Notes: generated by a model from the sequence alone, not told the origin. A DNA stretch of 6,080 nt from a bacterium (GCA_021844355.1 JAKBTP010000232.1:1-6080), one strand, 5' to 3'; shown: positions 1 to 5,542, numbered from the stretch's first letter. A program made the numbers and translations.

Positions 1-657
1 CTAGAGCCCGGTGATGCGGATGCCGGTCTGGGCGTGGTGCAGCCGGTTCAGCCTGAGGAGCAGCGGGGTAAGGCCTTCCGCGTATCTGCAGGTGGCCAGC
101 GGGCCCGACTCCACCGCCCGGAGCCCCTCGATTCGCTGCACCAAGTTCGCCACCTCCTTGCGCGCCTCGCGGTCGTCTCCGCCCACCAGCACGTCCTCAT
201 CCAGCCGCAGCCGCAGGTCCAGCAGCTGACCCGCCGCCACCGTTTGGAAGGCCCCCACCACCCGGGACCCGGGGCAGATCTCTGCCAACTCCTCGGCCGC
301 GGACCCGGCCTCGGGGTGTACCGGCTCGGGCCGGCCCGAGGCGAACGACATCGGCACGGCCGTGGAGATGACGATCTTCCCGGCCAGCTCAGGAGCCAGT
401 CCCAGGACCGTCGCCCGCATCGCTTCGTAGGGGAGGGCGACGACGACCAGCGCCCTTGCTGCGACCTCCTGGTTCCGGCCTCCCCCGACCTCAGTCGCGC
501 TGCCATCCAGGAGTGAGTTCAGCCGGTGGGCGACCTCCCGGGCTCGCTCGGGGTCTCTGGAGCCCACCTGCACCTCCAGCCCGGCCGCCGCGAAGCGCAG
601 CGCCAGGCCGGTCCCCAATGGGCCCGTTCCTCCGATGATGCCGATCGGCTCTCCCAC
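1..657 (-). CDS. npdG: NADPH-dependent F420 reductase (F420:NADP oxidoreductase)
   Basis: This 218-residue protein is predicted to move hydride between coenzyme F420 and NADP in the cytosol, linking the F420 pool to NADPH. An N-terminal Rossmann fold begins at residue 5 with the glycine motif G9-G-T-G-P-L-G15, followed by V31-G-S-R-D35, where the Ser and Arg are the usual contacts to the NADP 2'-phosphate. The C-terminus ends in the family-typical Leu-Asn-Arg and GIRITGL segments. Length matches the family (about 210-225), so the gene is complete, with its TAG stop at the window edge. The GTG start at 655-657 is supported by GAGGAG (plus-strand 663-668) five bases upstream. It is divergent from the chelatase operon and shares a 50-bp promoter region with it. 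Family assignment is very secure; direction of flux in vivo cannot be read from sequence. Confidence 0.95.
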   Translation of the reverse strand: MGEPIGIIGGTGPLGTGLALRFAAAGLEVQVGSRDPERAREVAHRLNSLLDGSATEVGGGRNQEVAARALVVVALPYEAMRATVLGLAPELAGKIVISTAVPMSFASGRPEPVHPEAGSAAEELAEICPGSRVVGAFQTVAAGQLLDLRLRLDEDVLVGGDDREARKEVANLVQRIEGLRAVESGPLATCRYAEGLTPLLLRLNRLHHAQTGIRITGL

Positions 658-695
658 CGCTGCTCCTCTGGCTCCGCGCCCGACCTCAGCGCACC

Positions 696-701
696 TACGA
701 T
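696..701 (+). promoter_or_regulatory. Candidate -10 element (TACGAT) for a leaderless transcript
   Basis: TACGAT fits TANNNT and ends six bases before the ATG at 708, so a transcript starting seven bases downstream would begin on the A of the start codon. No Shine-Dalgarno sequence precedes this ATG, which agrees with leaderless initiation, common in actinobacteria. No convincing -35 box was seen. Confidence 0.4.
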
Positions 702-702
702 A
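697..702 (-). promoter_or_regulatory. Candidate -10 element for npdG, overlapping the divergent promoter
   Basis: Read on the minus strand this is TATCGT, a TANNNT match, about 40 bases before the npdG GTG. It lies within the palindrome CGATATCG (698-705) and overlaps the plus-strand -10 candidate TACGAT almost completely. No clear -35 hexamer is visible. Inference from position and consensus only. Confidence 0.3.
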
Positions 703-707
703 TCGGC

Positions 708-1094
708 ATGGACCAGCCGAGAGAGGAGCCGCTCGTCCTGGGCTCGGGGCATGAGCTGCTGCTCTCTCCGAGCGTCGAGCCGGGGGAAGGGACTCCTCGG
801 CAACCGGCGGACGCCGAATCGGGGCGCCACTGCCAGCTCCTCCTGGTGCGAGAGGCCGGGCTGCCCGCGGCGCCGCCTCCCTGGATCGGATACCCGTCCT
901 CCGACGCGCACTTCCGGGTGGTCGCCGAGGCCGGATGGGAGGAGGGCGGAGACGCCGTGGCCCTGCTGCTGGCTCCGCTCGTCAACACTCCGCCCGGAGA
1001 GCTCGAGGTGGGATGGCCGGACGGAGCTTTGACCGTGGCCCTTCCCTCGCCGTGGCAGCGGCGCCTCACCGCCACGGAGCCAGATCCCGCTTGA
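708..1094 (+). CDS. Small uncharacterised protein, first gene of the chelatase operon
   Basis: I do not recognise a family for this 128-residue protein. It has no signal peptide or membrane segment. The N-terminal half is rich in Pro, Glu and Gly and probably flexible. The C-terminal half (about residues 65-120) alternates hydrophobic and polar residues, as in HFRVVAEAGW, DAVALLLAPLV and GALTVALPSPW, and reads like a small beta-rich domain. Third codon positions are strongly G/C, as in the neighbours, which supports real coding. Its TGA (1092-1094) overlaps the TTG start of the chelatase D gene (1091) in a TTGA junction, implying translational coupling. The ATG lacks a Shine-Dalgarno sequence but sits six bases after a TANNNT hexamer. 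It could be an accessory factor of the chelatase; that is inferred from position only. Confidence 0.6.
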   Translation: MDQPREEPLVLGSGHELLLSPSVEPGEGTPRQPADAESGRHCQLLLVREAGLPAAPPPWIGYPSSDAHFRVVAEAGWEEGGDAVALLLAPLVNTPPGELEVGWPDGALTVALPSPWQRRLTATEPDPA

Positions 1095-3175
1095 GCCTTC
1101 CCACGGTCGAACTGGCACCCCACCGGGGACCTGGCTTCCTGCAGGTGGTCGGCCAGGACCGCATGAAGCTGGCGCTGCTGCTGGCGGCGGTGGACCCGTT
1201 GATCGGCGGGGTCCTGATCCGGGGCGAGCGGGGCACCGCGAAGTCAACTCTGGCGCGCGCCCTGGCCGCGGTGCTGCCCCCCCGCGAGGTGGTGGTCGGA
1301 TGCCGTTTCCACTGCCAGCCCTCTGCTGGTGACCTCTGCGAGCAGTGCCAGAGGCGGTCCCAAGGGGGGCGCACCTTGCCTCTGGAGATCGCCCCCACGG
1401 GGCTGGTGGAGCTGCCCCTGGGAGCCACCGAGGACCGGGTCGTCGGGTCCTTGGACCTGGAGTTCGCGCTCAACTCAGGCGAGGTGAGGTTTCAACCCGG
1501 CGTCCTCGCCGAGGCCAACGGCCAGGTCCTCTACGTGGACGAGGTCAACCTTCTGGACCACCACCTGGTCGACGTGCTCCTGGACGCCGCCGCCAGCGGG
1601 CGCAACGTCGTGGAGCGGGAGGGGGTCTCCGCCAGTCATCCCTCCCACTTCATCCTGATCGGAACCATGAACCCCGAGGAGGGGGAGCTGCGTCCCCAGC
1701 TGCTGGACCGCTTCGGGCTCTGCGTTGATGTCGTGGGACTCCGGGACCCCGAGCAGCGGGTCAGGGTGATGGAGTCCGAGCTCGGTCCGACCGGTTCCGC
1801 AAGCGGTGACGAGAGCTTGCGCCTCCAGCTGACGGAGGCGCGCCGCCGGCTCCCCGAGGTGGAGCTGCCCCGCAACCTGGTCCGGGCCGCCGCCAGGATG
1901 GCCGTGGACCAGCAGGTGGTCGGGCACCGCGCGGACCTGGTGATGGTGAGGGCGGCTCGCGCTCTGGCCGCCCTCCGGCCCGGCCCGTCGGGGGCGGCTC
2001 GTCCGGCGGGCCTCCAGGACCTGATGGAGGTCGCCGAGCTGGCCCTGGTGCACCGGCGGACGGTCGCCGGTAGCTGGGTGCCGACGATGGCGGAGGGCGC
2101 CGGCGACCAGCAGGCCAGCGCCCCCGGTCCAGGCGGTGACCCTGAGCCTGTGCAAGGGGGGGAGGGTGAGCAGGAGGGCGGGGGCGAGGTCGGAGAGGGA
2201 AGTCAGTCCAGCTCTCCAGGGCAGGCCGCCGAGGCCACCTCCGGCCGGGCCGGACCCATGCCGGCGCCCCCCGCGGCCAGCGTGGAGCTGGAGGAGCGCT
2301 TTGAGGCGGGTCCGTTGCAGCTTCCCCATGAAAGAAGGCGGCGCCGGGGGAGCGGTCGGCGCAGCCGCACCTCCTCCCAGGATCGAAGGGGCCGGTACGT
2401 CAGCTCGCGCTGGCAGGAGAAGACCACCGACCTGGCCCTGGACGCCACCCTGAGGGCCGCCGCCCCCCACCAGCACCAGCGCCGGAGCGCAGCCCCCGCC
2501 GGCGATGGAAGGGCGATCCAGCTCGAGCGCCAGGACCTCCGCCAGAAGGTCCGCCAGCGGCGGATCGGGAACCTCATCGTGTTCCTCGTCGACGCCTCGG
2601 CCAGCATGGACGCGGAGCAGAGAATGGATGCCACGCGCAGCGCTATCCTGGCCCTCCTCCGCGAGGCATATGTGCGCCGCGACCGGGTGGCGATGATCTC
2701 CTTCGCCGGCCGCAGCGCCCGGGTCGTGCTCCGGCCCACCTCTAGCGTGGACCTCGCCGAGCGCCAGTTGAGCCGGCTGGCGGTGGGCGGGACGACACCC
2801 CTCACCCATGGGCTGGTGGCTGCTCTCGACCTGATCCTGGCGGAGCGGCGCCGAGACCAGGATGTGCTGCCGCTCCTGGTGCTGATCAGCGACGGCCGGG
2901 GAAACATCAGCCTTCGAGGGGATGAGCCGCTGCGCGAGGCGCAGGCCGCCGCTGCCGAGATCCAGCGGGCTCGGATCCACACGGTGGTCATCGACACCTC
3001 TCGCGACCACCTTCCGGTCACCCAGACGCCCGGGGGGCCACAGATGGCCGGGTACCACTTCAACGCCTGCGCGGACCTCAGCCGGCGGCTGGGAGGAGAG
3101 TACTTCGCCCTCTTCGACGTCACCGAGCAGGGAATCCTCCGGCCGGTCGCGGAGGCCCTCCGCCGCGGCGCCTGA
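1091..3175 (+). CDS. chlD: Class I metal chelatase D subunit (AAA+ / VWA; ChlD/BchD-like, probable cobaltochelatase)
   Basis: This 694-residue protein has the three-part build of ChlD/BchD subunits. The AAA+ domain (about 15-330) has Walker A G45-ERGTAKST53, Walker B VLYVDE (146-151), sensor-1 N194 in GTMNPEEG and arginine finger R207 in LLDRFGL. Four cysteines (71, 75, 83, 86) lie between Walker A and B. A flexible linker follows (about 333-470), first Gly/Glu/Pro-rich, then Arg-rich from residue 415. The C-terminal VWA domain (about 497-690) keeps the metal-ion site: D501-A-S-A-S505, T568/T569 and D601. An intact Walker A suggests real ATPase activity, unlike many ChlD proteins. The TTG at 1091 was chosen because it overlaps the upstream stop and leaves 19 residues before VGQDRM, close to the neighbouring paralogue; GGAG at 1076-1079 is a distant ribosome site, and ATG 1013 is a less likely alternative. 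The partner large subunit (CobN or ChlH) is not here. Without photosynthesis genes I favour cobalt insertion for B12. Confidence 0.94.
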   Translation: MSLPTVELAPHRGPGFLQVVGQDRMKLALLLAAVDPLIGGVLIRGERGTAKSTLARALAAVLPPREVVVGCRFHCQPSAGDLCEQCQRRSQGGRTLPLEIAPTGLVELPLGATEDRVVGSLDLEFALNSGEVRFQPGVLAEANGQVLYVDEVNLLDHHLVDVLLDAAASGRNVVEREGVSASHPSHFILIGTMNPEEGELRPQLLDRFGLCVDVVGLRDPEQRVRVMESELGPTGSASGDESLRLQLTEARRRLPEVELPRNLVRAAARMAVDQQVVGHRADLVMVRAARALAALRPGPSGAARPAGLQDLMEVAELALVHRRTVAGSWVPTMAEGAGDQQASAPGPGGDPEPVQGGEGEQEGGGEVGEGSQSSSPGQAAEATSGRAGPMPAPPAASVELEERFEAGPLQLPHERRRRRGSGRRSRTSSQDRRGRYVSSRWQEKTTDLALDATLRAAAPHQHQRRSAAPAGDGRAIQLERQDLRQKVRQRRIGNLIVFLVDASASMDAEQRMDATRSAILALLREAYVRRDRVAMISFAGRSARVVLRPTSSVDLAERQLSRLAVGGTTPLTHGLVAALDLILAERRRDQDVLPLLVLISDGRGNISLRGDEPLREAQAAAAEIQRARIHTVVIDTSRDHLPVTQTPGGPQMAGYHFNACADLSRRLGGEYFALFDVTEQGILRPVAEALRRGA
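2156..2169 (+). other. Candidate -1 frameshift site (seven-G run plus stop) in the chelatase D gene
   Basis: Seven consecutive G (2156-2162) lie in the linker between the AAA+ and VWA domains, read in frame as GGG GGG GAG. A one-base backward slip with glycyl-tRNA on GGG re-pairs perfectly and is followed by GGA, GGG and then TGA at 2167-2169. The product would be about 359 residues: the AAA+ domain alone, the size of a ChlI subunit. Programmed frameshifting in chlD-type genes that yields both medium and small subunits has been reported for cobalamin producers. Further G runs at 2164-2166, 2176-2178 and 2180-2184 could form a roadblock. No Shine-Dalgarno-like stimulator lies just upstream, and a 6-bp stem (2192-2197 with 2212-2217) is rather far away. 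Function is inferred, not shown. Confidence 0.4.
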
Positions 3176-3210
3176 GCTGGCGGTGGACCGGTTGGGGGCC
3201 GCACCTCTGC

Positions 3211-3216
3211 GACAAT
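3211..3216 (+). promoter_or_regulatory. Candidate internal -10 element (GACAAT) before the ChlI gene
   Basis: GACAAT differs from TATAAT at two positions and ends six bases before the GTG at 3223, the same geometry as at 696-701. The GTG has no Shine-Dalgarno sequence. Together these suggest a secondary, leaderless promoter inside the operon. The -35 region is unconvincing. Confidence 0.35.
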
Positions 3217-3222
3217 CGAGAC

Positions 3223-4251
3223 GTGAGCGAGCCCCGCAGCGTCTACCCCTTCACAGCCCTCGTGGGGCAGGACCGGATGCGGCTGGCGCTGGAGTTGAAC
3301 GCAGTCAACCCCAGCGTCGGGGGGGTTCTGATCCGGGGCCAGAAGGGGACGGCCAAGTCCACGGCGGTCAGGGCGCTGGCACGGCTCCTCCCCGAGATCC
3401 AGGTCATACGGGGGTGTCGATACGGCTGTGACCCGCTCTCGGAGCCCCTCTGCCTGGAGTGCCAGCAGCGCCGGGCCGGGGGTGAGGAGCTGGTGGCGGA
3501 GCCGAGGCGGATGCGGGTGGTGGAACTTCCCATCAACGCCTCCGAGGACCGCGTGGTGGGGAGCATCGATCTGGAGGCGGCCATCCACGCGGGCCAGCGC
3601 CGGTTCCAGCCGGGAGTTCTGGCGGAGGCCAACCGCCAGATCCTCTACGTGGATGAGGTGAACCTTCTCGACGACCACATCGTCGACGTCCTCCTGGACG
3701 CGGCGGCGATGGGGGTCAACGTGGTGGAGCGCGAGGGCATCTCCGTCTGGCACCCTGCCCGCTTCATCCTGGTCGGAACCATGAACCCGGAGGAGGGGGA
3801 CCTGCGCCCCCAGCTGCTGGACCGCTTCGGACTGTGCGTGGACGTGGAGGGCATCTCCGACCTGTCCGAGCGGGTGGAGATCGTCCTCCGTCGGGAGGCG
3901 TTCGAGGAGGATCCTGAGGCCTTCCAGGCGTCCTGGGCGGAGGCCGAGGACCGGCTGCGGGTCCAGATCGCCGAGGCCATGGCCCTCCTGCCCCAGGTGG
4001 AGGTGGGCCGGCCGGTGCTGGAGGCCATCGCCCGGCTCTCCATCGCCCTCGACGTGGACGGCCACCGTGCCGACCTGGTGGGCCGGAAGGCCGCTCAGGC
4101 CCTGGCGGCCCTGCGCGGCGGTCGGAGCGCGGGTATAGCCGAGGTGGCCGAGGTGGCGCCCATGGTCCTGAGTCACCGCGTGCGCAGCCATCCTGGCCAG
4201 CGCCCCCCTGATGTCGCCGAGGTCGCCAGCCGGGTGTTGGGCGAGGCCTGA
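3223..4251 (+). CDS. chlI: Class I metal chelatase I subunit, AAA+ ATPase (ChlI/BchI-like)
   Basis: This 342-residue protein is a free-standing AAA+ ATPase of the ChlI/BchI type, expected to form rings with the D subunit and use ATP to drive metal insertion by a large CobN/ChlH subunit. Visible motifs are VGQDRM (14-19), Walker A G39-QKGTAKST47, Walker B ILYVDE (140-145), sensor-1 N188 in GTMNPEEG and arginine finger R201 in LLDRFGL, then the helical lid to the end. Cysteines 65, 69, 77 and 80 match the cluster in the D subunit. Length is normal for ChlI. It is closely similar to the AAA+ part of the preceding gene, identical over long stretches around Walker B and the arginine finger, so the two are tandem paralogues. 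The GTG start leaves a typical short N-terminus. It lies 47 bp after the D gene on the same strand, probably co-transcribed and possibly also leaderless from its own promoter. Confidence 0.95.
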   Translation: MSEPRSVYPFTALVGQDRMRLALELNAVNPSVGGVLIRGQKGTAKSTAVRALARLLPEIQVIRGCRYGCDPLSEPLCLECQQRRAGGEELVAEPRRMRVVELPINASEDRVVGSIDLEAAIHAGQRRFQPGVLAEANRQILYVDEVNLLDDHIVDVLLDAAAMGVNVVEREGISVWHPARFILVGTMNPEEGDLRPQLLDRFGLCVDVEGISDLSERVEIVLRREAFEEDPEAFQASWAEAEDRLRVQIAEAMALLPQVEVGRPVLEAIARLSIALDVDGHRADLVGRKAAQALAALRGGRSAGIAEVAEVAPMVLSHRVRSHPGQRPPDVAEVASRVLGEA

Positions 4252-4448
4252 TGGCTCACAGGTCACGACCGGCTGCAGGCCGCGTCACACTGAGGTCGCG
4301 GGGCGGTGAATCGGTCGGCTCCGGCGATACCGTGGGGAGCGCCGGTCGCGGTGCGGGGACCGTCCTCCCACTTCGGTGGGACCTCCACCGCGGCCGGTTT
4401 GCGTGGCGGCGCCCGTCCTGCCCCCTGCAGGTGGTCCCGGGTGGCTGA
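4251..4448 (+). CDS. Possible 65-residue coupling peptide (doubtful)
   Basis: An open frame starts with ATG at 4251, overlapping the ChlI stop codon by one base (TGATG), with GAGG four bases upstream. It ends in TGA 4446-4448, overlapping by eight bases the GTG start (4441) of the next gene. The junctions are what a coupled operon would show. Against it, the peptide is Arg/Gly-rich with no recognisable domain, and third-position GC is visibly lower than in the certain genes. The same DNA is packed with hairpins, so translation may matter more than product: a ribosome crossing it would melt the structure over the next ribosome-binding site. It may equally be chance. Confidence 0.25.
   Translation: MAHRSRPAAGRVTLRSRGGESVGSGDTVGSAGRGAGTVLPLRWDLHRGRFAWRRPSCPLQVVPGG
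4321..4397 (+). promoter_or_regulatory. Nested stem-loop region, possible structured RNA element
   Basis: A 12-bp stem pairs CCGGTCGCGGTG (4342-4353) with CACCGCGGCCGG (4386-4397), with a single G-U pair. Inside it a 6-bp stem (4366-4371 with 4376-4381) closes on a UUCG tetraloop. An alternative stem, CCGGCG (4321-4326) with CGCCGG (4340-4345), uses four of the same bases as the outer stem, so the two exclude each other. GGTGG (4375-4379) can also pair with CCACC (4385-4389) instead of the tetraloop hairpin. I see no match to a cobalamin riboswitch, tRNA or SRP RNA. There is no U tract, so it is not a standard terminator. In DNA this GC-rich some pairing is expected by chance. Confidence 0.4.
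4417..4431 (+). promoter_or_regulatory. Hairpin covering the ribosome-binding site of the DUF2795 gene
   Basis: CCTGC (4417-4421) pairs with GCAGG (4427-4431) across a CCCCT loop. The 3' arm includes the first half of AGGTGG (4429-4434), the likely Shine-Dalgarno sequence six bases before the GTG at 4441. Folding would hide the site unless translation from upstream opened it. The stem is short, so the effect is uncertain. Confidence 0.3.
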
Positions 4449-4827
4449 CGTCGATCTCTCCGACCTGCTTCCCAAGGTGCCCTTGGAGGAGCTGCTGATG
4501 CGGGAGGCTCTCGGTGCTCCGGGGCAGCCCCCGGTCGAGGTCGGGCTCCGGGGGCCGCGCTTCGCCAATCCTCGCGGTGTGCCCATCGGCAACCTCAGGC
4601 TGGCCCTGCTCCGGGCTCTGGGGGGTGTCGCCTACCCCGCCTCCCGCGAGCAGGTGCTGGAGGCGGCCCGCCCCTGGCTCCGGTCATCGCCCCAGCTGGC
4701 TGCCGACCTGGAGGCGCTCCCTGAAGGGGACTACGGGGGGGAGATGGACGTGATCTGTGAGCTGGAGCTGGCCCGGCGTCACTCCGCCGGGGGCGGGAAC
4801 CCGGGAGGTAGTTCCGCCGCCACATAG
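4441..4827 (+). CDS. DUF2795 domain-containing protein
   Basis: This 128-residue cytosolic protein carries a DUF2795-like domain at about residues 54-108. The characteristic pattern is visible: L-x-G-V-A-YPASREQ (60-71), then EAA, then LEALPEGDY (90-98), then a final V-x-x-x-x-E stretch. The family is common in actinobacteria and has no established function. The N-terminal 50 residues are predicted soluble and unassigned, and the last 15 or so are Gly/Ser-rich. The GTG at 4441 was chosen for AGGTGG six bases upstream and its overlap with the preceding frame's stop. A GTG at 4306 would add 45 residues of low-complexity, unconvincing sequence. It follows the chelatase genes on the same strand, which may be chance linkage. 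The last 49 bases overlap the 3' end of the convergent acetyltransferase gene, leaving no room for a terminator between them. Confidence 0.75.
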   Translation: MADVDLSDLLPKVPLEELLMREALGAPGQPPVEVGLRGPRFANPRGVPIGNLRLALLRALGGVAYPASREQVLEAARPWLRSSPQLAADLEALPEGDYGGEMDVICELELARRHSAGGGNPGGSSAAT

Positions 4828-5525
4828 GCACCGCGTTCCCGGTCGTAGTCGACGATGGCCATGCCCGCCCCCATGGCCCGGCGCAGCTGGCGGCGCAGGC
4901 GATGGAGGTCGGCAAGGGGCGGGGGACCCGCCTGCAGCAGTCCCGGCGGCACCGGTATCGCCAGCCCCCCGAGGCGCCTTCGGGCCCGCAGCCTTCCCGC
5001 CAGGACCGGATTCAGGAACCACTCCACGACCAGGCGGTCGGTGGGTCGGCCCTGATTGAGGTCGTCGGTTCGCCGCCCGTAGTAGTCGGGGTGATGGCGG
5101 CGGGCGACCGCGCCCAGGCGGTGCAGATTGAAGTGGGCGTTGCGCAGCTGCGATGGATCGAAGGTCCAGACCATCCGATCGAGGCCCTGGGCGCGAGCCC
5201 AACGCCGCTGGGCGAGCTTCAGCGACCTCCCGACTCCCGCGTCGCGCAGCTCCGGCAGGACCCCGGCGGCGTGGGATCGGTGGTAAAGGCGTCCCTGGTG
5301 GTCCCTGCCCAGGAAGCCGAACGCGAACCCCACCGCGCTGGGGCCTTCCCGGGCCAGCAGGACCACCCCGCCGGCCTCCGAGATGGCCTTCAGGAGCGAG
5401 CTGGGAGCCGCCACCTCCGCGGCCCCCCAGATCCGCGCCTGAAGCTGGGAGACCTGCTCCAGCTCCTCGATCCGACGGGCCCGGCGGACCGTGATCCTGC
5501 GAGCTGCGCTCTGCGTTTCGGCCAT
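4779..5525 (-). CDS. GNAT-family N-acetyltransferase (COG3375-like)
   Basis: This 248-residue protein looks like the COG3375 group of GNAT acetyltransferases, which transfer acetyl from acetyl-CoA to an unknown acceptor. The acetyl-CoA loop is R94-D-A-G-V-G99 within VLPELRDAGVGRSLKLAQ, preceded by a beta-strand pair at about residues 53-72. The group's hallmarks follow: W120-T-F-D-P, then R128-N-A-x-F-N-L-x-R-L-G-A139. The C-terminal third is Pro/Arg-rich and is expected to complete the substrate side. The ATG (5523-5525) is preceded by GAGGAG a few bases upstream, which settles the start. The open frame extends further upstream without a stop, but that part is antisense to lepA. It converges on the DUF2795 gene with overlapping 3' ends. 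The substrate cannot be told from sequence. Confidence 0.88.
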   Translation of the reverse strand: MAETQSAARRITVRRARRIEELEQVSQLQARIWGAAEVAAPSSLLKAISEAGGVVLLAREGPSAVGFAFGFLGRDHQGRLYHRSHAAGVLPELRDAGVGRSLKLAQRRWARAQGLDRMVWTFDPSQLRNAHFNLHRLGAVARRHHPDYYGRRTDDLNQGRPTDRLVVEWFLNPVLAGRLRARRRLGGLAIPVPPGLLQAGPPPLADLHRLRRQLRRAMGAGMAIVDYDRERGAYVAAELPPGFPPPAE

Positions 5526-5542
5526 GAACTCCTCGATCCTAA

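Noticed and set aside
935..1090. Upstream in-frame extension of the chelatase D protein
   Set aside because: The added residues are Arg/Gly/Ala-rich and lie inside the small upstream gene; homology begins only around VVGQDRM, and TTG 1091 forms a neat stop/start overlap.
519..1247. A 242-codon minus-strand frame spanning the npdG start and the small gene
   Set aside because: It overlaps the secure npdG start in another frame and crosses the divergent promoter; it is Arg/Pro/Ser-rich with no motif.
1475..3058. A 527-codon open frame on the minus strand
   Set aside because: Antisense to the chelatase D gene, no domain, composition typical of a mirror frame.
2203..4266. A 687-codon open frame on the minus strand
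   Set aside because: It is antisense to the end of the D gene and all of the ChlI gene, whose motifs are unmistakable. Its translation has no recognisable domain and is His/Arg/Pro-rich, as expected of a shadow frame in GC-rich DNA.
4342..4397. Rho-independent terminator after the ChlI gene
   Set aside because: The stem is strong but followed by only three T, and the downstream gene is on the same strand with an overlapping small frame.
4252..4440. Cobalamin riboswitch or full T-box in the hairpin-rich spacer
   Set aside because: No B12-box-like segment was found. The T-box resemblance is limited to TGGGACC, with the expected CGCG not directly following, and no specifier stem could be identified.
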